This document shows positions 9,934 to 16,495 of a stretch of DNA of 39,591 nucleotides, in pieces. The stretch comes from Gammaproteobacteria bacterium (GTDB lineage Bacteria > Pseudomonadota > Gammaproteobacteria > Pseudomonadales > Pseudomonadaceae). The translations under genes and the position numbers were made by a program. The notes under the pieces were generated by a model. The model was not told the origin of the DNA. It worked only from the letters and a program-made list of their open reading frames with translations, and made no database searches. Every line of letters starts with the position of its first letter. The stretch's first letter is position 1. Location of the stretch: assembly GCA_903970465.1 (NCBI GenBank), contig CAJCIO010000137.1, positions 1 to 39,591 of the forward strand. Reading direction: 5' to 3'.

Positions 9934-10878
9934 ATGTTGCACCCGGATATTTGCGCCTTTCTCGATATGGTTGATGACGGTCGCAAGGCGGGCCGGCCGG
10001 CGCTGCATGAGCTTGGCGTCGCCCAGGCGCGCGACGAGTTCGAGGCCTCTTCGCAGGCGCTCAAGGTCAGTGCGCCGGCTATGCCGGTCGAGCACTTGCT
10101 GCTGCCTGCCCGCGATGGCCATGGTTTGCCAGCGCGTCTGTATTGCTCGCCCGCCGATACACCTGCACCTCAGCCGGTCGTGCTTTATTTGCATGGCGGC
10201 GGTTACACCGTGGGCAGTCTGGATTCTCACGATGGCTTATGCCGCTCGCTGGCGCAGGCCTGTGGCTGTGCGGTGCTCGCCCTGGGTTACCGCCTGGCGC
10301 CGCAAGCGCCATTCCCGACGGCAGTCGACGACACCCGCGATGCATGGGATTGGTTGCAGGCACATGCCGGCGCTCATGGCCTGGACGTGCAGCGTATCGC
10401 GGTAGCGGGTGACAGCGCCGGGGCGACCCTGGCCAGTGTGTTGAGCGCACAACTGGCCTGCGAGGGCGGACCGCAGCCGCGTGCCCAGTTGCTGTTTTAT
10501 CCGGCCACCGATGCGACCCGTCGCAGCGAATCTCAGGAGCTGTTCGCCGAAGGGTATCTGCTCGAAACCGCCAGCCTGGATTGGTTCTATCATCATTACG
10601 CGCCGGATGTGGCGCAGCGTCAGGACTGGCGTTGCTCACCGCTGTACGCGGCGCAGGCATTGCGCGGCAGTGCGCCGGCCTTGCTGTATGCCGCTGAATT
10701 CGACCCGTTGCTGGATGAGGGCCTGGCCTACGCCGAGGCCTTGCGCGAGCAGGGCGTGGCGGTGCAGGCGCAGCTGTGCCAGGGCATGACCCATGACTTT
10801 TTGCGGATGGGTGGCTTGGTGCCGGAGGTGGGAGATTATTTTCGGCAAGCGGCGCAGTTTCTGTCGCGCCACTGGTAA
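9934..10878 (+). CDS. Alpha/beta hydrolase, hormone-sensitive-lipase family
   Basis: A 314-residue serine hydrolase with HGGG oxyanion motif, GDSAG nucleophile elbow (Ser), an acid in AEFDPLLDEG and His in GMTHDF, which is a complete HSL-type catalytic triad. I chose ATG 9934 because GAGGTG lies 3-8 bases upstream. An ATG at 9904 would overlap the synthetase stop as ATGA and add ten residues. This is the first gene after an NRPS that lacks a thioesterase, so it may release or hydrolyse the peptide, trim an acyl group, or cleave ferric siderophore; none of these can be decided from sequence. It is not a classical type II thioesterase (GHSxG), and no signal peptide is seen, so it is probably cytoplasmic. 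It ends before a strong hairpin and converges on the permease gene. Confidence 0.9.
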   Translation: MLHPDICAFLDMVDDGRKAGRPALHELGVAQARDEFEASSQALKVSAPAMPVEHLLLPARDGHGLPARLYCSPADTPAPQPVVLYLHGGGYTVGSLDSHDGLCRSLAQACGCAVLALGYRLAPQAPFPTAVDDTRDAWDWLQAHAGAHGLDVQRIAVAGDSAGATLASVLSAQLACEGGPQPRAQLLFYPATDATRRSESQELFAEGYLLETASLDWFYHHYAPDVAQRQDWRCSPLYAAQALRGSAPALLYAAEFDPLLDEGLAYAEALREQGVAVQAQLCQGMTHDFLRMGGLVPEVGDYFRQAAQFLSRHW

Positions 10879-10880
10879 GC

Positions 10881-10916
10881 GCTCAAGGCTGAACGCGCCT
10901 GCGTTCAGCCTTGAGC
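10881..10916. terminator. Hairpin between convergent genes
   Basis: Perfect 16-bp inverted repeat: 10881-10896 pairs with 10901-10916 around a 4-base loop GCCT. It sits just after the hydrolase stop and just before the end of the convergent permease gene, so it probably serves both transcripts. Neither side has a clear T tract, so it is not a textbook intrinsic terminator. Confidence 0.6.
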
Positions 10917-10923
10917 CTGGAGG

Positions 10924-12930
10924 TCAGCGCCGCTGGCGATGCATCATCCAGAGAAAGTACGGGCAACCGATGAACGCCGCCAGCAAACCGGCTGAGACCG
11001 GCCACGGATAGGCGATGTTGCGCCCTAGCCAGTCGGCGACCAGCATGATCAGCCCGCCAATGATTGCACTCAGCAGGATCTGCGGGGCAGTGCGGTGCAC
11101 GCCCAGTTGCCGGGCGATGTGCGGTGCGATCAAGCCCACGAAACTCAGCGGGCCGACAATCAGCGTGGCAGTTGCGGTCAGCACGGCCGCTACACCGAGA
11201 ATCGCGAGGTGGCTGGCCCGTAACGCCAAGCCCAGGTTCGAGGCCGCGCTGCCGCCCAGTGTCAAGAGATCCAACGGGCGAGAGAGCAGCAGGCTGGCCA
11301 GCACCATGACGCAGGCGATCACCAGCGCGGTTATCGCTGCCGGGCCGTCGACGTGGTAGGTAGAGCCGGTCATCCAGCTCAACAGCAGGGTCATGCGCGG
11401 ATCACCGCTGGCCATCAGCAGCGTACTCAATGCCCCCAGCAGCGTGGTCAGGCACACCCCGGTCAGCAACAGCCGTTCCGGGCTCAAGGCGCTACGCCAG
11501 TTGAACCAGAACAACGCGCCGAGCGTGAGCAGGGTGCCGGCGCACGCCGCCGGCACCATCAACGCCTGGGGTTGCGCAACCAGCAGGAACAGCACCATGA
11601 CGCCCAGCGCAGCTCCGGAACTGGCCCCCAGCACTTCGGGGCTGGCCATGGGGTTGCCGGTCAGCCGCTGGATCAACAAGCCTGCGACGGCCAGCATGCT
11701 CCCTGCGCTGAGCGAACCTGTCACCCGCGGCCATCGCCATTGCAGCGCCGCGTCGAATTGGTCAGGACCGCTCCAGTGCCAGCCGTGCAAACCGATCCCC
11801 AGGCTGATCGCCGGGATGATCAGCAACAACAGCAGCAACGCGCCGACCTTGATGTACCGGGCAGGATTTTGCAGCCGGCGCCATGCATTGCTCTGCTGCA
11901 CGACGATACCGCCGCTGCGCTGGCGCTTGAGCAGCCAGAGCAGCAGCGGCACGCTGAATACTGCCGTGAGGATGCCCGCTGGCACTTCGCCGACAAGCCG
12001 TGAGAGCTCCCGCGCGCACTGGTCCACCAGACAGAGCAGCGCCGCCCCCATCAGCGGTGCCCATAGCAGCCGTTGGCCCAAGGTGCGCGCGCCGCTGAGG
12101 CGAGCGATGGCGGGCGCGGCGAGGCCGATAAAACCGATGATGCCGACGGCACTGGTGACGAAGGCGCTCAGCGCCACGGCGACCAACAAGCCGAGGGTTC
12201 GGGTGGTACGCAGCGACACCCCGAGGCTGGCCGCGCTGTGGTCTTCGAGCCCCAGCACGGCCAGTGGCCGAGTCAGCAACCCGGCGATCAGTGCGGCAAC
12301 GGCCAGACGAGGCGCCAGGTACGTCACGCCCTCCCAGCCACTCTGGTTGAGCGAGCCGGCTTGCCAGAGCAGCAGGTCGATGAGGTAGTCATGGTTGAAC
12401 ATCACCAGCAGCGAGTTGATGGCGTTGCAATAGAGACTGATCACCATGCCCGCCAGGATGAACCGCAGCGGCGACATCGTGCGGGTCCAGGCGAAGGCGA
12501 ACAGCGCCAGAGTGGCCAGTCCGGCACCGACGAGGGTGACGCCTTCCATGCCGTGCAACAGCAGGGCGGGTGCGGCGACAGTGGCAATCGACAGGGCCAG
12601 ATTCGCCCCCGCTGCGACGCCCAGCGTGACCGGCTCAGCCAGTGGATTGCGCAATATCTGCTGAAACAGCGTGCCGGCCAGCCCCAGCGCGGCTCCCACC
12701 ATCAGGCTGACCGCCAGCCGCGGTGCGAAGCTGAAATGCAGCAAGACCTGACGACTGTCGTTCAAGTCAGGGGTCCATAGGGCTTGCCACCACAGGGCGC
12801 TGGGCAACAAGGCTTGCAGGCCATGCACGGCAAGCAGCATGGCCAGCAAGGTCAGCACCAGCACCCAGGGGAGAGGGCTCGGGGCCCGCGCAGGGCGAGG
12901 GGCCGCGAGGCCGATAGCCGGTTCAGGCAT
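10924..12930 (-). CDS. fhuB: FhuB-type ferric-hydroxamate ABC permease (fused two-domain)
   Basis: Inner-membrane permease that moves ferric siderophore from the periplasm into the cytoplasm. Its 668 residues hold two tandem FecCD-type halves (about 15-345 and 355-668), the fused layout of E. coli FhuB (about 660 aa). Each half has many hydrophobic segments and the family's conserved Gly-rich stretches, for example GIIGFIGLAAPAIAR in the first half and GPLSFVGLIAPHIAR in the second; the latter type of segment contacts the ATPase. The ATG at 12930 overlaps the end of the binding-protein gene (ATGCCTGA), so the two are translationally coupled. No ATPase is adjacent; the likely partner is the FhuC-like gene at 21.9-22.7 kb. 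The gene symbol is by family resemblance. Confidence 0.93.
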   Translation of the reverse strand: MPEPAIGLAAPRPARAPSPLPWVLVLTLLAMLLAVHGLQALLPSALWWQALWTPDLNDSRQVLLHFSFAPRLAVSLMVGAALGLAGTLFQQILRNPLAEPVTLGVAAGANLALSIATVAAPALLLHGMEGVTLVGAGLATLALFAFAWTRTMSPLRFILAGMVISLYCNAINSLLVMFNHDYLIDLLLWQAGSLNQSGWEGVTYLAPRLAVAALIAGLLTRPLAVLGLEDHSAASLGVSLRTTRTLGLLVAVALSAFVTSAVGIIGFIGLAAPAIARLSGARTLGQRLLWAPLMGAALLCLVDQCARELSRLVGEVPAGILTAVFSVPLLLWLLKRQRSGGIVVQQSNAWRRLQNPARYIKVGALLLLLLIIPAISLGIGLHGWHWSGPDQFDAALQWRWPRVTGSLSAGSMLAVAGLLIQRLTGNPMASPEVLGASSGAALGVMVLFLLVAQPQALMVPAACAGTLLTLGALFWFNWRSALSPERLLLTGVCLTTLLGALSTLLMASGDPRMTLLLSWMTGSTYHVDGPAAITALVIACVMVLASLLLSRPLDLLTLGGSAASNLGLALRASHLAILGVAAVLTATATLIVGPLSFVGLIAPHIARQLGVHRTAPQILLSAIIGGLIMLVADWLGRNIAYPWPVSAGLLAAFIGCPYFLWMMHRQRR

Positions 12931-13834
12931 GTGCTGGTTCTCCGCGTTGGCTCAGGTAACGGCTGATCAATTCCGCCAGGTTGAGGGCTGAGGCAGCGGC
13001 GCCGTAAGGGAAGAATCGGCCTAGCGCCAGCGTGTTGCCGCGGCGTACCGCTGGCAGGTTGTCCCACAGGGCATTCCGCTGTCGCAGGCTTTGCAGGCGC
13101 GCCGAGGTGGTCGGAATCTCGATGTACAGCAGGTGCGCGTCCGGGGTATCAGCGAGGCGTTCGACACCAATCAGCGCAGTGCCCATGGCGCTGCTCGGAC
13201 CTTGCCAGGCGTTGACCAGACCGAGTCGGTCAAGCACATCCTGGATCATGCTGTGCTGGCCGTAGACCATTGCATGGCGGCCGTCCTGGTTGAGCACCGC
13301 CACACAGATCGGCGGCTGAGCGCGTTGCGACAATTGTTCACGCAATCGAGCCAGCCGGCTTTCGCCTGCGCTGATCCAGTCGGCGGCCTGTTGCTGGCGG
13401 TCGATACGGGCGGCGAGGCGGGTCATGAAGTGGGTGGCGCTGTTCCAGACGCTTTGAGTGGTCGGGTACACATCGACCACTTCGGTGGGGGCGATGCCCG
13501 TCAGCGCGCGGGTGATAGCGGGTGGCATCTGATCGCTGAGGATCAGCTGCGGGGAGAGTTCCTTGATCAGTTCAAGGTTGGGTTCCCAATAGGGACCGAC
13601 ATCGAGGACGTCGGTGGGCAGCGGCGCCGTGGGCATGCGGCGGCTGTAGTAACGGCTGTCGGAGATCGCCAGTGGCGTGACGCCAAGGGTCAGCAGAGTC
13701 TCGGCGGCCGCCCAGTTGATGGCGATGATGCGCTCCAGCGGGGCGGCGAGCAGGTTCATGGCCGGTAAGCCACCGGCCAGAGCAACGCTGCCCAAGGCGA
13801 ATTGCCGGAGCAGATAACGGCGGGTCAGAGGCAT
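12923..13834 (-). CDS. fhuD: FhuD-type periplasmic ferric-siderophore binding protein, Tat-exported
   Basis: Periplasmic binding protein of 303 residues that would hand ferric siderophore to the FhuB-like permease. The N-terminus MPLTRRYLLRQFALGS has a twin-arginine motif followed by a hydrophobic stretch, as E. coli FhuD is also Tat-exported. The mature part begins with ERIIAINWAAAETLLTLGV, typical of the FhuD/BtuF fold. I chose ATG 13834 because GGGGG lies 6 bases upstream (13841-13845). A TTG at 13855 in the same frame would put extra residues before the Tat signal and has a poorly spaced ribosome site. A 12-codon ORF with its own good ribosome site overlaps this start. The 3' end overlaps fhuB. 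Confidence 0.92.
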   Translation of the reverse strand: MPLTRRYLLRQFALGSVALAGGLPAMNLLAAPLERIIAINWAAAETLLTLGVTPLAISDSRYYSRRMPTAPLPTDVLDVGPYWEPNLELIKELSPQLILSDQMPPAITRALTGIAPTEVVDVYPTTQSVWNSATHFMTRLAARIDRQQQAADWISAGESRLARLREQLSQRAQPPICVAVLNQDGRHAMVYGQHSMIQDVLDRLGLVNAWQGPSSAMGTALIGVERLADTPDAHLLYIEIPTTSARLQSLRQRNALWDNLPAVRRGNTLALGRFFPYGAAASALNLAELISRYLSQRGEPAHA

Positions 13835-13863
13835 GTTCGTCCCCCTGTGTGGCAATGAGTCAT
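13825..13863 (-). CDS. Possible 12-residue leader peptide overlapping fhuD start
   Basis: On the minus strand GGAGG (13870-13874) lies 6 bases before an ATG at 13863. This opens a 12-codon frame, MTHCHTGGRTCL, whose TGA (13825-13827) falls inside the first codons of fhuD in another frame. The ribosome site is better than that of fhuD itself. It could couple translation into fhuD, or be chance. No homologue is known to me. Confidence 0.3.
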   Translation of the reverse strand: MTHCHTGGRTCL

Positions 13864-13882
13864 CGTGATCCTCCGCAAACGA

Positions 13883-13913
13883 AGCCGGGCTCCTTGATCC
13901 AAGGAGCCCGGCT
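13883..13913 (-). terminator. Hairpin upstream of fhuD
   Basis: Perfect 14-bp stem: 13883-13896 pairs with 13900-13913 around a 3-base loop, very GC-rich. Read on the minus strand it is followed by TTCGTTTG, only mildly T-rich. It lies between the receptor and fhuD, just upstream of the ribosome site region, and may partly terminate receptor transcripts or protect an RNA end. Confidence 0.5.
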
Positions 13914-13940
13914 GAGGGTTCAGTAGCGCACTGACGGGCT

Positions 13941-13977
13941 GTCTGCCGATCGCCGCGAAGTGCTGCGATCGGCAGAC
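13941..13977 (-). terminator. Hairpin downstream of the TonB-dependent receptor
   Basis: Perfect 13-bp stem: 13941-13953 pairs with 13965-13977, loop of 11 bases, starting 17 bases after the receptor stop on the minus strand. There is no T tract. With the stem at 13883-13913 it forms a tandem hairpin pair between receptor and uptake genes. Confidence 0.5.
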
Positions 13978-13993
13978 GCAGATCAGGCGTTCA

Positions 13994-16390
13994 TCACCAT
14001 GTGTATTTCACGCTGGTCAGCACGGTACGGCGCATGCCCGGGTAGCATTCGTACGTGTCATCGCAGGTGGCTGTGTATTTCTCGTCGAGGAAGTTTTGCG
14101 CATTCACCGACAGGGTCACGCTTTTGTTGATCGGGTAGCTCGCGCCCGCGTCGAACAGGGTGTAGTTATCGACGTGGAAGGTGTTGGCGTTATCACCGTA
14201 GAGCGCACCGGTGTAACGCGCCCCCGCACCCAGGCTGAGGCCGTTGAGCGCTGTGTCGTGGAAGGTGTAGTTCAACCAGGTCGACGCCATGTGCTTGGGC
14301 ACGTTGGCGGGGCGATTGCCCTCGTCGCCGCTGTTGCTCTTGGTGATCTCGGCCTTGGTGTAGGTGTAGGACGCGATCAGGTCCCAGTTCTGGTTCAGCT
14401 TGGCTTTGATTTCGCCTTCGATGCCGCGCGAGCGTTGCTCGCCATTGGAGACCGAGAAGCCGGTGGTCACGCCATTGACGAGTTGCGGGGTCAACACGTT
14501 GGTCTTGGTCAAATCGAAGGCCGCCAGCGTCATCAGGATATCGTCGCTCGGCTGGTATTTGACACCCGCTTCCCACTGGTGCGCTTTGCTCGGATCGAAG
14601 GCGCTGCCGCTGCTGTCCAGGCCGGTGTTAGGCGCGAAGGACTCGGAGTAGCTGATGTACGGAGCCAGACCGAAATCGGTCAGGTAGGTCAGGCCCAGAC
14701 GCCCTGTGAACGCATTGTCTTTCTGGGTGGACGAGGCGCCGACGTGGTTGTCCAGGTCGTTGCGCACGTAGTCGTAACGACCGCCCGCAGTCAGGATCCA
14801 GTGATCGTCGAACTTGATCTGGTCCTGGAGGTAACCACCGAGCTGCTCGATGGTCTGATCGTAGTCGATCGAACTGATGCTGTTGGCCTTGGTTGGGCGG
14901 GTGATGGACTGGCCGTAGACCGGGTTGTAGATGTTCAGATCAGGACCGCGTGTGCGCCAGCGGGTGATGTCGGCGTCCTGCCAGGTGTAGTCGACGCCCA
15001 TCAGCAGCTTGTGGGTCAACGGACCGGTATCGAAGTCAGCCTGCAACTGGTTGTCCAGTGCGAAGGTGTCCATGTGCTGATCGAAGCGGTCGGCGCCGCG
15101 AACGGTGTTACCCGTGCTGGTATCGACACTGAACGGCAGCAGGTTCTGGAAGATCAGGTCGACCTGACCATAGCGGGCGTTCTGGCGAAATTCCCAGGTG
15201 TCATTGAAGCGATGGCGGAATTCATACCCCAGGCTGTACTGATCCTGGTTCAAGTGGTTGAAGCTGTGGTCGCCCATCAGCGTGTCGGTGGTATGCCCGG
15301 TGGGTGTGCTGTAGGCAAACAGCGAACCGCCGTTACGGTCGCGCAGGAAGTCGGTGAGCACGGTGAGGCTGGTGTCATCGTCCGGCGCCCAGGTGAGAGA
15401 CGGCGCGATGAACAGGCGATCGTCTTTGACTTCGTGGCCGTCGTCGTAATCCACCTGGGTGTTGCTGTCACGTACTGAACCGACGACGCGATAGAGCCAA
15501 TGTTTATCGGTGTCCAGTGCGCCGCCAAGGTCGAACTGGCCTTGTCGGCGGTCATAGTTGCCGACAGAAAGCTGCACTTCGTTGACGTGGTCGGCTTCGG
15601 GCTTTTTGCTGACGCGGTTGATGATCCCGCCAGCGTCACCTTGACCGAACAAGGTAGAGGACGGGCCCTTGACGACGTCGATACGGTCGAACGCATAAGG
15701 TTCGCTGCGAAAGAACGCGTAGCTGTTGTTCTGTTGGCGCAGGCCATTGAGGTAGTCGCTGGTGGACTGCGCGTTGAAGCCGCGAATGTACAGCCAGTCG
15801 AAACCTTTCGGGTCCAGGCCATAAGCTTCGACTTTGACGCCCGGCACGTAGCGCAGCGCTTCGGTGACGGTTTGTGCGCCTTGATCTTGCATCTGCTTGC
15901 GAGTGACCACGGAGATGGACTGCGGGATCTCGATCAGTGGCGTGTTGGTCTTGCTGGCGCTGTTGGTGGTTTTCGGGACGTAGCTGTCATAGCCCTCTGG
16001 GGCCAGGGCGCGACCGGAAATGATCTGGTCAGGAATTGTCACTGCGCCGCTGGCGGCCGCAGCCAGCAAGGTGACCCGGTTACCTTCGACCTGATACTGG
16101 ATGCCCGTCCCACGGAGCAGCGAGTTCAGTGCCTGGGTGGGCTCGATTTCGCCGTGCAACTCGGGGCTGCGCAGGTTCTGCAACTGAGCCGGGTTGAAGA
16201 CGATCTGCAAGTCAGACTGCGCGCCGAGGCTGAGCAGCGCCGAACCCAAGGATTGCGCGGCGATATCGATGCGCACGGGGGCTGCAAACGCGTGGGTGGC
16301 GGTGAGGGCCAGCCCCAGGGCGGTGCAGCTGATCAGCATGGCCAGGCGGGTCGGTTGTTTGAGGTGTCGGGTCTTGCTCTTACCAATCAA
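13994..16390 (-). CDS. TonB-dependent ferric-siderophore receptor with STN signalling domain
   Basis: Outer-membrane gated channel for the ferric siderophore, 798 residues. A signal peptide ends near AFA36. It is followed by an STN (secretin/TonB N-terminal) domain at about 40-110, a plug domain from about 145 (IPQSISVVTRKQMQDQGAQ, then IRGFNAQSTSDYLNGLRQQN and VVKGPSSTLFGQGDAGG), and a beta-barrel ending in the usual C-terminal aromatic (KYTW). An STN domain normally talks to an inner-membrane anti-sigma factor (FpvR/FecR type), but no such pair is in the window. The start is TTG 16390, supported by AAAGGAG 8 bases upstream. The gene lies between fhuD and the exporter on the same strand. The substrate is inferred to be the product of this locus. 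Confidence 0.95.
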   Translation of the reverse strand: MIGKSKTRHLKQPTRLAMLISCTALGLALTATHAFAAPVRIDIAAQSLGSALLSLGAQSDLQIVFNPAQLQNLRSPELHGEIEPTQALNSLLRGTGIQYQVEGNRVTLLAAAASGAVTIPDQIISGRALAPEGYDSYVPKTTNSASKTNTPLIEIPQSISVVTRKQMQDQGAQTVTEALRYVPGVKVEAYGLDPKGFDWLYIRGFNAQSTSDYLNGLRQQNNSYAFFRSEPYAFDRIDVVKGPSSTLFGQGDAGGIINRVSKKPEADHVNEVQLSVGNYDRRQGQFDLGGALDTDKHWLYRVVGSVRDSNTQVDYDDGHEVKDDRLFIAPSLTWAPDDDTSLTVLTDFLRDRNGGSLFAYSTPTGHTTDTLMGDHSFNHLNQDQYSLGYEFRHRFNDTWEFRQNARYGQVDLIFQNLLPFSVDTSTGNTVRGADRFDQHMDTFALDNQLQADFDTGPLTHKLLMGVDYTWQDADITRWRTRGPDLNIYNPVYGQSITRPTKANSISSIDYDQTIEQLGGYLQDQIKFDDHWILTAGGRYDYVRNDLDNHVGASSTQKDNAFTGRLGLTYLTDFGLAPYISYSESFAPNTGLDSSGSAFDPSKAHQWEAGVKYQPSDDILMTLAAFDLTKTNVLTPQLVNGVTTGFSVSNGEQRSRGIEGEIKAKLNQNWDLIASYTYTKAEITKSNSGDEGNRPANVPKHMASTWLNYTFHDTALNGLSLGAGARYTGALYGDNANTFHVDNYTLFDAGASYPINKSVTLSVNAQNFLDEKYTATCDDTYECYPGMRRTVLTSVKYTW

Positions 16391-16398
16391 TTCTTACA

Positions 16399-16405
16399 CT
16401 CCTTT
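16399..16405 (-). promoter_or_regulatory. Ribosome binding site supporting the receptor TTG start
   Basis: AAAGGAG on the minus strand ends 8 bases before TTG at 16390. No in-frame ATG nearby gives an intact signal peptide, so this site decides the unusual start. Confidence 0.75.
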
Positions 16406-16460
16406 GACGCAATTTTTAGTTTTTGGTTGATGGCAGGGTCGCGCAGCTTTTTATTATTGC

Positions 16461-16486
16461 GGCGCCCTCTGTCATCAGAGGGCGCC
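16461..16486. repeat. 10-bp inverted repeat between exporter and receptor genes
   Basis: GGCGCCCTCT (16461-16470) pairs with AGAGGGCGCC (16477-16486) around a 6-base loop. Read in the direction of the genes it is followed by an A-rich, not T-rich, stretch, so it is a poor intrinsic terminator. It could be an RNA stability or processing element separating the exporter message from the receptor message. Confidence 0.5.
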
Positions 16487-16495
16487 GAGGGTGGA

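Noticed and set aside
14096..15478. 460-codon plus-strand frame opposite the TonB receptor
   Set aside because: Shadow of the receptor barrel coding region; no motif and no ribosome site.
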